Shown here piece after piece: positions 39,697-50,787 of a DNA stretch of 53,236 bases. Numbering within the stretch: the first letter of the stretch is position 1; every line of letters begins with the position of its first letter. This DNA is from an uncultured Alphaproteobacteria bacterium (GTDB lineage Bacteria; Pseudomonadota; Alphaproteobacteria; HIMB59; GCA-002718135): assembly GCA_902530685.1 (NCBI GenBank), contig CACAAZ010000007.1, positions 1-53,236 of the forward strand, read 5' to 3'. The notes under the pieces are model-generated. The model was not told the DNA's origin. It searched no databases and saw only the letters and a list, made by a program, of their open reading frames with translations. The position numbers were made by a program, and so were the translations under genes.

Positions 39697-40870
39697 CACC
39701 CATGGCAAAATCACTAATAAAATTATTAATTGTTTTGTTTTTTTGTATTATATTTAGACCAAAAGATCTTCCAAGAGAAATAATTGGGTTTTGTATTTTA
39801 AAAAGATTATCGAGTTTATCTGTAACTTGATAAAGTCTGTAAGAATTAAAGTAATTGTTATCATGGTATTCCTTACAAAATAATTGATCACCAATTTCAA
39901 TACCGAGTTCCCTATACTTAAAAATTAAATAATAGAGATTTTCTAAGTCTTTCATTCCTAAATTCCACCCCTGTCCAGCAATTGGATGAAAAGAGTGTGC
40001 AGAGTCACCAATAAAAATGGTTCTTTCTGAATAAAATTTTGTATTTAAATGGGCTGTTAAGTGGAATGATTGTTTTGTGAGAATTTTTTTAATTCTACCT
40101 ACGACATACTGTGATTCGTTATTTAAAATTGAAATAAGCTTTTCATTACTTAATTTCATTATTTCGTCTAAATAATTTTTTTCATTGGTCCAAACAATTG
40201 AACTAACAAAATTAGGGTTTTGAAATTTCATTGGAAGTATAGCAAGTGGACCATTTTTGTAAAAAAACTCGTAAGCCGCGCCGTAATGATTTTTTTCATG
40301 ACAAAATGTAATGACTAACGCTTTTTTATTATAATCTTTGGTAAACAAAGGTATTTTATAGTGTTTTCTTACAAAACTATTTTTTCCATCAGCTGCAATG
40401 TTAAGACTTGAGAAAACTGAGAAGTTTTCTGTATTAGTTATAATAAAATCATTTGTGTTTTCAAAATCTTTTATTTTGGAATTATTAAAAATCTTGATAT
40501 TCTTTTTTTGTCTCAATTTTTTGTAGACAATATTAAGAAGGTGTTTGTTTTTAACTATATATCCAAGATTTGATTCTCTTCTAGTGTTATCAAATTCAAG
40601 GGTATTCGATTGCAACCTATCTATAATTTTAATTTTTTTTATTGGTTGAGAGTATTTATTAATCTCATACCATAAACCAATTTTTTCAAGAAAAAGTTTC
40701 GTGCCTTCTGAGATAGCAACAGTTCTGTAATCTAAATTATTTTTGACACTATAAACATCTTTTTTTTCAATTAAAGAAATAGTAAAACCAGTTTTTGATA
40801 AAGAATAGGCAGTAAGAGCTCCAATTAAACCCCCTCCAATTATATTAATATTAGAATAAATTTCTTTCAT
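39686..40870 (-). CDS. FAD-dependent ubiquinone biosynthesis hydroxylase (UbiH/UbiF/COQ6 family)
   Basis: NIIGGGLIGALTAYSLSKTGF, DYRTVAIS, FIGDSAHSFHPIAGQGWNLGMKD. Confidence 0.92.
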   Translation of the reverse strand: MKEIYSNINIIGGGLIGALTAYSLSKTGFTISLIEKKDVYSVKNNLDYRTVAISEGTKLFLEKIGLWYEINKYSQPIKKIKIIDRLQSNTLEFDNTRRESNLGYIVKNKHLLNIVYKKLRQKKNIKIFNNSKIKDFENTNDFIITNTENFSVFSSLNIAADGKNSFVRKHYKIPLFTKDYNKKALVITFCHEKNHYGAAYEFFYKNGPLAILPMKFQNPNFVSSIVWTNEKNYLDEIMKLSNEKLISILNNESQYVVGRIKKILTKQSFHLTAHLNTKFYSERTIFIGDSAHSFHPIAGQGWNLGMKDLENLYYLIFKYRELGIEIGDQLFCKEYHDNNYFNSYRLYQVTDKLDNLFKIQNPIISLGRSFGLNIIQKNKTINNFISDFAMGVNL

Positions 40871-40917
40871 AATTTTCTTCGAATTACCACAATCTAAATG
40901 TATTACAATCTAACTAT

Positions 40918-43155
40918 ATGTTCAAGTATGGTTCATTGAAACAATTTATTATTAAGTTTATTTTAGGCTGTTTAGCAACAATTTTTTCAATAGTATATAT
41001 TGTTAGTCTATTTACCTTTAGTGAAGAAGATCCTGGTTTTAAAACTTTTTCAAATACTCAAGGTAATCAGGAAATTTATAACTACTTCGGTATTTTTGGA
41101 TCGTATCTCTCTAGTTACTCAATAGTAATTATAGGCAGTATGTCTTATCTTATTGGTTTATTTTTATTATTTGAGGGCCTTAAAACTCTACTTGGAATCG
41201 TTAACAAAAATATAATTATAAGGTTTTTGCTAAACTTATCTGGTGTTTTATTTATTGGCGTCCCTTTTTATTTTTTTGAAATACAAATTTTCAAAGTAGG
41301 ATTAATTTCATTGTTTTTATTTGATCAAATTAATTTTTATTTATTTGATAGAATTAATAATATTTTTTTAATATATTTAGTTAATATATTCATTACTATT
41401 ATTGCTTTTATCCTAATAGTTTTATCTTTTTCAGTAAAATATAAATTTATAAAAAAAATTCTAACTTATTTAAGATTTTTAAGTTTTATTAAATATCTAA
41501 ATTTTGTTTCTCCCTTATTGTTTTTATTAAAAAATAAATCGTCTAAAAGAATTGTGAAATCTAGAAATGAGCCTACAATTAAAAAAAATAATATATTTTC
41601 TAGAAAGAGAAATATTAACACTCAAAGCAAACAAAGTGAGCAAATTGAAATTGAACAATTTAAATATACTCTTCCAAGCAAGGATCTTTTAAAAAATTCA
41701 TTATTTAAAAATAATATAGATAGACAGTTAAATAAAATTAATAGTGATCTTTCAATTAAATTAGAAAAAACACTTTCTGAATATGGCGTAGAAGGTAAAG
41801 TAATTGGTTTCAAAACTGGTCCAATTGTAACATTATTTGAATTTGTGCCCAATGCAGGAATTAAATCTAGTAAAATTATTGGATTATCTGAAGATATTGC
41901 AAGAGCTATGTCGTCTTTGTCTGCTAGAATTTCATCACAGCCTGGTAAGACTAGTATGGGTATTGAAATACCTAATCAAAAGAGAGAAGGGGTTTTATTT
42001 GGAGATATAATAGATGATCAAAGATATAATGCGGATGACAGCTCATTAACTTTGGCACTTGGAAAAAATATTGCAGGGGAAATGGTTTTTGCTGATTTAG
42101 AAAAAATGCCTCACTTATTAATAGCCGGTACAACAGGATCTGGAAAATCAGTAGGTATAAACACCATGATACTAAGCATATTATACAAATTTAAACCAAA
42201 TGAATGTAAATTAATTTTAATAGACCCAAAGATGTTAGAATTAAGTATTTATGAAGATATACCACATTTATTAACACCAGTAGTTACAAATCCAAACAAA
42301 GCAGTATTTGCTTTAAAATGGGTAGTTCGTGAAATGGAAAATAGATACAAGCTTATGAGTTCTGTAAATGTTAAAAATATTTCTTCTTACAATAATAAGG
42401 TAGTTAGAACTATTTCATCAGGTAGAAAATTATTTAGAGAAGTTCAAACAGGTTTTGATCCAGATACAAAAATACCAATAATTGAAAAGATTGAGATAAA
42501 ATTAGAAAAAATGCCATTCATCGTTGTTGTGATAGATGAAATGGCTGACTTAATGATGGTTGCAGGAAAGGAAGTGGAATCACTTGTGCAAAGACTAGCA
42601 CAGATGGCAAGAGCCTCTGGAATTCATTTAATAACTGCCACACAAAGACCAAGTGTCGATGTAATTACTGGAACTATTAAGGCAAACTTTCCAAGTAGAA
42701 TAAGTTATAAGGTTGCGAGTAAGTTTGATAGTAGAACTATTTTAAATGAAATGGGAGCAGAACAATTGCTAGGTAGTGGGGATATGTTGTTTTTAGAAAA
42801 TGGAGCAAACATTAAAAGATTGCACGGAGGTTTTGTTTCTGAGGCGGAGGTTGAAAACGTTGTTAACTCTATAAAAAAACAAGTTACATTTGATTATAAA
42901 AATGAAATCACTCTAAATGAAACAGAGGTTAGTAAGGATAATTCTGGTGATTTGATTTCTAACAATAATGATGACTTATATAATAAAGCTGTAGAAATTA
43001 TTGTTAAGCAACAAAAAGTTTCTACGAGTTTTATACAAAGATACCTGCAAATTGGATACAACAGAGCAGCAAGAATAATTGAAAAAATGGAAGAAGATGG
43101 GATTATAACTGAAGCTAATAATGCAGGGAAAAGACATGTACTTAAGAAAAAATAA
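40918..43155 (+). CDS. ftsK: DNA translocase FtsK
   Basis: N-terminal TM segments; PHLLIAGTTGSGKSVGINTMI, VVIDEMADLMMVAGKEVE, ATQRPSVDVITGTIKANFPSRI; C-terminal gamma winged helix. Confidence 0.97.
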   Translation: MFKYGSLKQFIIKFILGCLATIFSIVYIVSLFTFSEEDPGFKTFSNTQGNQEIYNYFGIFGSYLSSYSIVIIGSMSYLIGLFLLFEGLKTLLGIVNKNIIIRFLLNLSGVLFIGVPFYFFEIQIFKVGLISLFLFDQINFYLFDRINNIFLIYLVNIFITIIAFILIVLSFSVKYKFIKKILTYLRFLSFIKYLNFVSPLLFLLKNKSSKRIVKSRNEPTIKKNNIFSRKRNINTQSKQSEQIEIEQFKYTLPSKDLLKNSLFKNNIDRQLNKINSDLSIKLEKTLSEYGVEGKVIGFKTGPIVTLFEFVPNAGIKSSKIIGLSEDIARAMSSLSARISSQPGKTSMGIEIPNQKREGVLFGDIIDDQRYNADDSSLTLALGKNIAGEMVFADLEKMPHLLIAGTTGSGKSVGINTMILSILYKFKPNECKLILIDPKMLELSIYEDIPHLLTPVVTNPNKAVFALKWVVREMENRYKLMSSVNVKNISSYNNKVVRTISSGRKLFREVQTGFDPDTKIPIIEKIEIKLEKMPFIVVVIDEMADLMMVAGKEVESLVQRLAQMARASGIHLITATQRPSVDVITGTIKANFPSRISYKVASKFDSRTILNEMGAEQLLGSGDMLFLENGANIKRLHGGFVSEAEVENVVNSIKKQVTFDYKNEITLNETEVSKDNSGDLISNNNDDLYNKAVEIIVKQQKVSTSFIQRYLQIGYNRAARIIEKMEEDGIITEANNAGKRHVLKKK

Positions 43156-43723
43156 TTTATATTTAATTTTTTTTTTTATATTTTTACTCCACAAAACATT
43201 GGCTTCTAAAGAAGCAAAAATTGAAACAATAAAAAATTACCTAGGTGATTTAAAATTATTTTCAGCCTCATTCATTCAAAGTGATAATGGTTCACTCAGC
43301 GAGGGGAAATTTTTTATTGGTAACGAGAGGGTGAGAGTAGAATATATTAATCCATCAAAAATCTTAATTATTCTGGATAAAGATAAGGCTATGTACTACA
43401 ATTATGATCTTGATGAAGATGAGTTTTTTAATCCAAAAGACACCAATGCCTGGTTTCTTTATGATATGTTCAATAGTCTAGAATTTTTTAATGATGCTGA
43501 ATTAATAAAAAAAGAAAATTATTTGATTTTAAAAAAAGTAGGCATTAATCAAAATATTAGATTTAAAATAGATGTTTTTTTTGAAAACGCTCCACTAGTA
43601 ATAAGAAAAATTGAGTTTTTTTTTAATGATCAATATTTAAGTTTATCAATATTTGATCACAAATACAATGAAACATTTAATAAGAAATTTTTTAAACTTA
43701 TTAACCCGAGTCTTTTGAATTAA
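43136..43723 (+). CDS. lolA: outer-membrane lipoprotein carrier protein LolA
   Basis: Signal peptide; IKNYLGDLKLFSASFIQSDNGSLSEGKFFIGNERVRVEYINPSKILIILD; after ftsK. Confidence 0.85.
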   Translation: MYLRKNNLYLIFFFIFLLHKTLASKEAKIETIKNYLGDLKLFSASFIQSDNGSLSEGKFFIGNERVRVEYINPSKILIILDKDKAMYYNYDLDEDEFFNPKDTNAWFLYDMFNSLEFFNDAELIKKENYLILKKVGINQNIRFKIDVFFENAPLVIRKIEFFFNDQYLSLSIFDHKYNETFNKKFFKLINPSLLN

Positions 43724-44312
43724 AAATTATTGATATCTGACTGTTTTTTGTTTTGATTTTTAGCTGGGTTTCAACTTTATAAAACTTTTTACGAATTCTT
43801 GTAAGGTGTGTGTCGACTGAATTAGTTTCAATGGATGATTTTATATTCAATATTTTTTCTTTAATTTGCTCTTTTGTACAAGTCTTATTATTAATTAGAA
43901 AAATTAATATTTTGTTTTCAATTTCGGTTAAAGAACATTTTTTATTATTTTTTATATTTTGCATTTTCTGATTAAAAATTGAAAGGTCCCCAACTTCTAA
44001 TAAATTATTATTTAAAAAAATTTCTATGTTGTTTTTAAGCTGATAAGGAAATAAGGGTGGCTTTATGACTTTAATATTTTTTTTTAATTTATATAATTTT
44101 TTGTTATTTGATATTAATAAGTAATTTTTTTGAAGAGAATTGAAATTAATTTTAAGAGCATTTAGGGTATCCAAAATTATTCCTCCATCATCATTACTTC
44201 TATATTCAGAAAGCTGACTTAATGGTTTAAATATTAAAGTATGTTCTGGTAAAATTTGTTTAAAAAAATTACAATTTTTAAGACTAGAATAAATTACTAA
44301 TTTTTTTTTCAA
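43701..44312 (-). CDS. OmpR/PhoB-type winged-helix protein with degenerate receiver-like N-terminus
   Basis: C-terminal SLTEIENKILIFLINNKTCTKEQIKEKIL...VDTHLTRIRKKFYKVE resembles the OmpR DNA-binding domain; N-terminus lacks a clear receiver signature. Confidence 0.6.
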   Translation of the reverse strand: MKKKLVIYSSLKNCNFFKQILPEHTLIFKPLSQLSEYRSNDDGGIILDTLNALKINFNSLQKNYLLISNNKKLYKLKKNIKVIKPPLFPYQLKNNIEIFLNNNLLEVGDLSIFNQKMQNIKNNKKCSLTEIENKILIFLINNKTCTKEQIKEKILNIKSSIETNSVDTHLTRIRKKFYKVETQLKIKTKNSQISIIFNSKDSG

Positions 44313-44947
44313 TTTCTTTTTCCAAAAAGTATAGTTCCTAGTCTTATATATGAAGGATTAAAAGGAACGGCTTCTAAATAATCTGAACTCATTCCAATAC
44401 TGATTTGTTTAAGATTATTTTTAAGAGCAAGATTTTTAAGTCTTTTAAAATGAATTTTTGCACTCTCATTAATTGGAGGAATACACATAAGTCCTATAAT
44501 ATTTAAAGACATATCATATCTACAAAACTTTAAAAACTCGGTTAAATATTTTGAATATACTCCACTTTTTGTTTTTTCTTCACCAGTATTGACTTGTACA
44601 AAAAATTTTTTATTTCGTATAACTTCAGAATATTTATAAAATTCTTTAGCTATTTTTTCACGATCAAGTGTGTGAAAGACATCAAATAAATTTGAGGCTA
44701 ATTTTACCTTATTTGATTGTAAAGGACCCGTTAAATGCAATTCTATTTCAGGGTGATTAATTTTTAAATTGCTGAACTTAGTTTTTGCTTCGATCACTCT
44801 ATTTTCCCCAAAAATCCTTACACCTCCCCTAATTGCTTCTGCAACGCTTTCTACTGGATGGTTCTTTGAAATTGCAATTATTTCGCAGTTTTTCGTCGTT
44901 TTATTTAATAATTCCTTTATTTCATTGAATTTTTTAATGTTGAACAT
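44309..44947 (-). CDS. YggS family pyridoxal phosphate homeostasis protein
   Basis: IIAISKNHPVESVAEAIRGGVRIFGENRV, LHLTGPLQSNKVK, LGTILFGKRN. Confidence 0.93.
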   Translation of the reverse strand: MFNIKKFNEIKELLNKTTKNCEIIAISKNHPVESVAEAIRGGVRIFGENRVIEAKTKFSNLKINHPEIELHLTGPLQSNKVKLASNLFDVFHTLDREKIAKEFYKYSEVIRNKKFFVQVNTGEEKTKSGVYSKYLTEFLKFCRYDMSLNIIGLMCIPPINESAKIHFKRLKNLALKNNLKQISIGMSSDYLEAVPFNPSYIRLGTILFGKRN

Positions 44948-45042
44948 GCTTATTTGTTGTAAAAAAACAACACTTCTTAAAATAATTTGTATATTTCTAT
45001 GCTTTTTTTGAAATTAATTCAATTTATTTATAAATACTTCTC

Positions 45043-45081
45043 AATGTAAGTTTGTTCTTACATTTAATGAATATTCATTAA
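45043..45081 (+). promoter_or_regulatory. porin leader: hairpin plus 18-nt perfect palindrome
   Basis: AATGTAAG-tttgtt-CTTACATT (45043-45064) abutting TTAATGAATATTCATTAA (45064-45081), just upstream of AAAAGGAG RBS. Confidence 0.6.
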
Positions 45082-45097
45082 CTCAAAAGGAGTAATT

Positions 45098-46147
45098 ATG
45101 AAAAAAGAACTATTAATGGGAACTGCTCTTGTTTCTACGCTAGGTGCTGCTTCAGTAGCTGAAGCTGTAACTGCAACAATGAGTGGTAACCACCAAACTG
45201 GTTTGAACTTTTCTTCACCTAACAGTGGATCAGATCAAACTTCACAAATAAATGACAACAACTTTACTGTATCATTATCAGAAACAACTGACGGTGGTAT
45301 GACTATTTCATCTAGTTTTATGCTTGTTAACGAAGCATCAAACGGTGGTGGTAATGGTGATGGTGACGCTGGATTTAGCTTAGCATTTACTGATGGATCT
45401 AAATTAGATTTAATAAATGCAGGTAACGCATCTGGTTCACACGATATTTCAATCCCTAGTTCTGCTGGTGCAGAGACTATTACTATTGCTGCTACTAACA
45501 ATGCACCAACTGGTTTAGACTTTACTACAGCTAGCACAGTATATGGTGTTGAATATCATACTGCAGCTGACTTTTTAGCAGAAGGTCTAAAAATGTCATT
45601 CTCAGCTTCAACTGATGATAATACAGCTTCAAACAGCACATATGGTATCGATAGCCATGTAGCTGTTGGTGGAACATATGTAACTTCATTAGGTGATTCA
45701 TCTGTAACAATTGGTTTTGGTTATTCAGCTTCTGATGGTGCTAAAAACGGTGCTCAGATGACAAATGACGAAGGTGGATATCATGTTGGTCTAAGTGCTG
45801 TAACTGGTGACTTAACTGTTGCTGTTGGTTTTGCTGATGGTGATAGTATTGAAAGCACTAACACAGCTCAAAACGACGGTGAATATACTGCTGCTGGTAT
45901 TAAGTATGTATCTGGAGATCTAACTTTCAATGTTGGGTTTGCAGCAGGTACATCAAAAGATAGTACAACTATTGGTACTGCTGGAACAACTGATGACTCA
46001 GAAGATACTGTTTCTGCAAGTGTTTCATATGCAGTTGCTTCTGGTGTAACAGCTATACTTGGTTATTCAGACAAAGACTCTGAAGACGAAGGTGTTGCAT
46101 CTTCTGATGGATCAGCTTGGTACATCGGTGCAAATATGTCATTTTAA
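45098..46147 (+). CDS. porin-like outer-membrane beta-barrel protein
   Basis: Signal peptide (MKKELLMGTALVSTLGAASVAEA), repeated amphipathic beta-strands, C-terminal aromatic (GANMSF). Confidence 0.88.
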   Translation: MKKELLMGTALVSTLGAASVAEAVTATMSGNHQTGLNFSSPNSGSDQTSQINDNNFTVSLSETTDGGMTISSSFMLVNEASNGGGNGDGDAGFSLAFTDGSKLDLINAGNASGSHDISIPSSAGAETITIAATNNAPTGLDFTTASTVYGVEYHTAADFLAEGLKMSFSASTDDNTASNSTYGIDSHVAVGGTYVTSLGDSSVTIGFGYSASDGAKNGAQMTNDEGGYHVGLSAVTGDLTVAVGFADGDSIESTNTAQNDGEYTAAGIKYVSGDLTFNVGFAAGTSKDSTTIGTAGTTDDSEDTVSASVSYAVASGVTAILGYSDKDSEDEGVASSDGSAWYIGANMSF

Positions 46148-46171
46148 TTAAATCATTTTTTATGATTAGAA

Positions 46172-46198
46172 GGCACTATTTTATAGTGCCTTTTTTTT
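46172..46198 (+). terminator. Rho-independent terminator
   Basis: GGCACTA-ttttA-TAGTGCC followed by T8. Confidence 0.88.
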
Positions 46199-46238
46199 AT
46201 GTTTTACAATTAGGTTTCCATAGAATAATTATGATCAA

Positions 46239-46850
46239 ATGTTTATAATCAGAACAATTTTTATTTTATTTACCTTTGCTATTTTAACATCTTGTAATAG
46301 CGGAAGGTCTGATGAGGAAATGGAAGAGCTTTGGTCAAAAGCTCAGACAACTGGTGAAATTATAAACAGGTCTGGTACACCAATGAATTCTGCACTTAAT
46401 AAAGAAGGGGCACTAAGAGATGCTAGGACGCGATTACAGACAGGCGGAGGTTTGTTTGGAAAACAAGGTATAAATGTTGCAGGTATTTTGGATCAAAGCC
46501 GAGGTCAAAATAATAATAATATAAGTGGTATCGGTATGACAATTAATATTTACCTATGGCAAGGATCATTAGAGACAATAAGCTTTATGCCGCTTAGCTC
46601 TGCAGACCCTATAGGTGGTACGATTATAACTGATTGGTATTCGTTAGAAAGTAAAGAAAATGAAAGGTGTAAATTAAATATATTTATTACAGGTTCAGAA
46701 TTAAAAACTCAGAACCTAAGAGTGGCATCATTCTGCCAATACTATGAAGATGGAAAGTGGATAAATTCAGATGTTGAATCCGAAAATAATACCAAGATAG
46801 AAAATGCTATTCTAAATAAAGCCAAAAAATTAAAGTTACAATCAAGTTAA
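46239..46850 (+). CDS. DUF3576-like lipoprotein
   Basis: Lipobox LTSCNS; NSALNKEGALRDARTRLQ, PIGGTIITDWYS; located upstream of leuS. Confidence 0.8.
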   Translation: MFIIRTIFILFTFAILTSCNSGRSDEEMEELWSKAQTTGEIINRSGTPMNSALNKEGALRDARTRLQTGGGLFGKQGINVAGILDQSRGQNNNNISGIGMTINIYLWQGSLETISFMPLSSADPIGGTIITDWYSLESKENERCKLNIFITGSELKTQNLRVASFCQYYEDGKWINSDVESENNTKIENAILNKAKKLKLQSS

Positions 46851-46853
46851 AAA

Positions 46854-49367
46854 GTGTCTTCTAGATACAATCATAAAATAATCGAAAAAAAATGGCAAAG
46901 GGTTTGGTATGAAAAAAAAATATTTTCTACAATAAAAGATATTAAGAAAAAGAAATATTATGTTTTAGAAATGTTTCCTTATCCATCTGGAAAAATTCAT
47001 ATGGGCCACGTTAGGAACTATACTTTAGGAGACGTAATAGCAAGATATAAAAGAATGAGAGGTTATAATGTATTACATCCTATGGGTTGGGATGCATTTG
47101 GACTGCCAGCAGAGAATGCAGCAATTACAGAAAAAAAACATCCTGAAGAATGGACTTATAAAAATATAAAAGTCATGAAAGACCAACTAATGCAAATGGG
47201 TTTGTCTTTAGATTGGGATAGAGAAATAGCTACATGTCACCCAGAATATTATAAACATGAACAAAAGTTTTTTATTGATATGTATAAAGCTGGATTAGCT
47301 TATAAAAAAGAATCAGAAGTTAATTGGGACCCTGTAGATAAAACAGTTCTTGCAAACGAACAGGTAATTGATGGAAAAGGCTGGAGATCTGGTGCGGTTG
47401 TTGAAAAAAAGAAATTATCTCAATGGTTTCTTAAAATAAGCAAATATTCTGAAGAGCTTCTTAGAGATCTAGAAAAATTAAGTGATTGGCCTAACAAGGT
47501 CAAAGTCATGCAGTCTAATTGGATAGGTAAGTCAGTAGGAGCAGAAATTGAATTTCTTTTAACTAATAAAACAGGAAAAATAAAAGTTTTTACAACAAGA
47601 CCAGACACAATTTATGGTGCAACTTTTTTGGCACTATCAATAGATCACCCACTATCAGTTCAAATATCTAAAAATAATCTAATGGCCAAAAAATTTATTG
47701 ATAAATGCAAAGATGTAAGTTCTGATAAAGCAAAACTTGGCTTTAAAACTGAATTATTTGTAAATCATCCATTTGTTAAGAATAGAGAAATCCCTGTTTT
47801 TATAGCAAATTTTGTACTTACTGAATATGGATTAGGATCAATATTTGGATGTCCGGCCCATGATCAAAGAGATTTAGATTTTGCAAAAAAATACGGAATT
47901 GAAGTAATACCAGTTGTTAAGCCTAATAATATTCAGGATGCTGACTTTAAAGTAGAAGATACAGCATATACAGATGAGGGAGAGGTAATTAATTCTGATT
48001 TTCTTAACGGTCTCTCAACTAAAGAGGCAAAGAACAAAATAATAGAGGTATTAGAAAAAGAAAATATTGGGTTAAAAAAAACTAATTATAAACTTAGGGA
48101 CTGGGGTATTTCAAGACAGCGTTTTTGGGGGTGTCCGATACCTATAATTTATCGGGAAGATGGGGTAGTTAAGGCTGTTGATGAAAAAGAGTTGCCAGTT
48201 AAACTACCTGAGATAAAAAAATTTGATGAATCATCAAGTGCTTTAAAAAATATTAATGGCTGGGTTGAGACAAAATGTACGGAAACTGGAATGAAGGCTT
48301 ACAGAGAAACTGATACATTTGATACTTTTTTTGAATCATCTTGGTATTATTTTCGATATTGTAATGCAAGATTAGACAGACCTTTTGATAATGATGATAT
48401 TAAATATTGGTTACCAGTTGATCAATATATTGGTGGAATTGAGCATGCAATTCTTCATTTATTATATTCAAGATTTTTTACAAAAGTATTAAGAGATCTT
48501 GATTATTTTGATCTTGATGAGCCATTTACTGGGCTGTTCACTCAGGGCATGGTTACACACCAAACTTTTAAAAATATTAAAAAAGAGTGGATTGAGCCAG
48601 CAGAAGTTAAACAGATAAAAGATAAGTATTATGATGGAAATAATGAAGAGGTAATTGTCGGCAAAACAGAAAAAATGAGTAAATCAAAGAAAAATGTTGT
48701 TGATCCAAACGATATAATTGACCTTTATGGTGCAGATACAGCAAGATGGTTTATGTTGTCTGATAGCCCGCCTGAAAGAGATCTACAATGGACTGAAAAT
48801 GGGATTGTCTCATCTTTTAAATTTGTAAATAGAATATGGAGTTTATTAGAAATATATGAAAATTACTCAGTAAATTCTATGCCTAATTCTGAAATAGTTA
48901 ATAAACTTAAAATAAAAATTAATGATGTTTCTAAATATATTGAAGATTTTCAATTTAATAAAAGTGTTGCCAAAATATATGAATATGTAAACTTACTAAG
49001 CGATGTAATAAAAAATAAAAAAATTAATAACAATGAGCTTAAATGGTCTTTAGAAAAACTTTCTATTATTTTACAACCATTCCTTCCCCACCTAAGTGAA
49101 GAGATGTGGTTAAATTTAAAAAAAGAAGATTTGTGCATAAATCAAGATTGGCCTGTGGAGAAAACTGAGAATATTGAAACAAAAGTAAATATTGCTGTTC
49201 AAATAAATGGTAAAACAAGAGGTGTTCTTGAAATTGAAAAAGATATAGAAAAAGAAAAGGTCATCATAATGGTTAAAAATAACATTAGATTAAATAAGTA
49301 TTTAAAAAATGAAAAAATATTAAAAGAAATATACGTGTCTAATAAAATAATTAACTTTGTCCTTTAA
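46854..49367 (+). CDS. leuS: leucyl-tRNA synthetase
   Basis: GTG start; [47 protein letters not shown]. Confidence 0.97.
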   Translation: MSSRYNHKIIEKKWQRVWYEKKIFSTIKDIKKKKYYVLEMFPYPSGKIHMGHVRNYTLGDVIARYKRMRGYNVLHPMGWDAFGLPAENAAITEKKHPEEWTYKNIKVMKDQLMQMGLSLDWDREIATCHPEYYKHEQKFFIDMYKAGLAYKKESEVNWDPVDKTVLANEQVIDGKGWRSGAVVEKKKLSQWFLKISKYSEELLRDLEKLSDWPNKVKVMQSNWIGKSVGAEIEFLLTNKTGKIKVFTTRPDTIYGATFLALSIDHPLSVQISKNNLMAKKFIDKCKDVSSDKAKLGFKTELFVNHPFVKNREIPVFIANFVLTEYGLGSIFGCPAHDQRDLDFAKKYGIEVIPVVKPNNIQDADFKVEDTAYTDEGEVINSDFLNGLSTKEAKNKIIEVLEKENIGLKKTNYKLRDWGISRQRFWGCPIPIIYREDGVVKAVDEKELPVKLPEIKKFDESSSALKNINGWVETKCTETGMKAYRETDTFDTFFESSWYYFRYCNARLDRPFDNDDIKYWLPVDQYIGGIEHAILHLLYSRFFTKVLRDLDYFDLDEPFTGLFTQGMVTHQTFKNIKKEWIEPAEVKQIKDKYYDGNNEEVIVGKTEKMSKSKKNVVDPNDIIDLYGADTARWFMLSDSPPERDLQWTENGIVSSFKFVNRIWSLLEIYENYSVNSMPNSEIVNKLKIKINDVSKYIEDFQFNKSVAKIYEYVNLLSDVIKNKKINNNELKWSLEKLSIILQPFLPHLSEEMWLNLKKEDLCINQDWPVEKTENIETKVNIAVQINGKTRGVLEIEKDIEKEKVIIMVKNNIRLNKYLKNEKILKEIYVSNKIINFVL

Positions 49368-49852
49368 TGTATATTAAAATCATACCTTTGTTTTTACTTT
49401 TAATTTCATGTGGTAGAATAGAATATGTCTATAAAGACAAAATAAATTCAAAAAATGAATTGTATGGTAAAACAACAATATTGTTGTCTGGTGTAGATAT
49501 TCCGTTTTTTTTTAGTAAAACAATAAAATATTTTGGAGAAGATAATAAAAAAATATATTTGCTAAAAATAAATACCAGAGAAGAAAAAATTAAACGATCT
49601 GTGCAATCAAACCAAGCTGTTTCAAAGCTCGATTACAAATTATTTTTTGTATACGAGCTGTTTTCTGTTGAAAAAAAATGTTTAATTAATAGGAAAGAAA
49701 TTATGTCTAGGTTTACATTTGAACCACAGGCTGCGGGTTATAACTTTGGATCAGATGAATCTTTAAATATTTTGTATGAAACAGCTGCTAATGACAGCCT
49801 TCAACAGTTTGAACTTTATTTGTCAAATATTGATATAGATTCCTGTCAATGA
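49367..49852 (+). CDS. lptE: LPS-assembly lipoprotein LptE-like
   Basis: Lipobox LLISCGR; position between leuS and holA. Confidence 0.65.
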   Translation: MYIKIIPLFLLLISCGRIEYVYKDKINSKNELYGKTTILLSGVDIPFFFSKTIKYFGEDNKKIYLLKINTREEKIKRSVQSNQAVSKLDYKLFFVYELFSVEKKCLINRKEIMSRFTFEPQAAGYNFGSDESLNILYETAANDSLQQFELYLSNIDIDSCQ

Positions 49853-50787
49853 AAATTGACCCTATAAGTGTTTTATTAAATAGTGATTTTAAAAAAGATA
49901 CAAATGTTTTTCTTATATCTGGGAATGAGAAAACATTTATTGAAAAAATAAAAGACTTTTTAATTGAAACTTTTAGAACTGATAACTCAATAGAGGTGAT
50001 TAGAATCGAAAACGTTAAATCTGTCGATGAAAATGTAGAGCTTTTTTCTAACAAAAGATTGTTTGTTATTAATAGGATTGATGGTTTAAATGTTGAATAT
50101 TTAGAATTATTATTAGAAAAAGATGATTATTTTATATTTGTTGCAGAAAATTCAACAAAAAATAATTCTATCAAAAGGTTGTTTATAAACCAAAAAAATT
50201 GTTCACTAGTTGAATGTTATGAACTAGACAAAACTGCAAAGACTAAAATATTAAATAAATTTCTAAATGATAATAATATAAAATTAGACAAGAATTTGTT
50301 TTGGTATTTGGTAGAGGTATTAGATAATAAATACGGTTTGTTAGAAAAAGAGTTACATAAAATTAGAGAAATTGACGCCAAAGACATTAGCTACCAAAAT
50401 TTAAATAAGTTGATTTCAAAAAATGTGTCTCTAGATGATAAAATTTTCTTTAAGCTGTTAGAGAAAAATGAACTTATAATAAATAGCTATAATGAAAAAA
50501 TAACAAATCATACTGAGGTTAACAACATGTTTTTTTCAATTAAACAATTTATTAACCTAATAATTACATCTGATAATGAAGATGATTTTCAAAAAAATAT
50601 TCCAAGGTATTTGTTTCGTGAAAAGAAGATTTTTTTGAATATGTTCAAAAAAATTACATCAGAAAAGAAGAGGCTTTTAATTAATTTAATGTTTAAGACA
50701 GAAGGATTAATAAGAAAAAATAATAATTTTTCTACAGTTTTAGGCCTAAGGTTTTTACTAAATTTAAGAAAAATTTTTATTTCTTAA
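49849..50787 (+). CDS. holA: DNA polymerase III delta subunit
   Basis: FLISGNEKTFIEKIKDFLIE start, HolA-like helical C-terminus, downstream of leuS-lptE. Confidence 0.85.
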   Translation: MKIDPISVLLNSDFKKDTNVFLISGNEKTFIEKIKDFLIETFRTDNSIEVIRIENVKSVDENVELFSNKRLFVINRIDGLNVEYLELLLEKDDYFIFVAENSTKNNSIKRLFINQKNCSLVECYELDKTAKTKILNKFLNDNNIKLDKNLFWYLVEVLDNKYGLLEKELHKIREIDAKDISYQNLNKLISKNVSLDDKIFFKLLEKNELIINSYNEKITNHTEVNNMFFSIKQFINLIITSDNEDDFQKNIPRYLFREKKIFLNMFKKITSEKKRLLINLMFKTEGLIRKNNNFSTVLGLRFLLNLRKIFIS

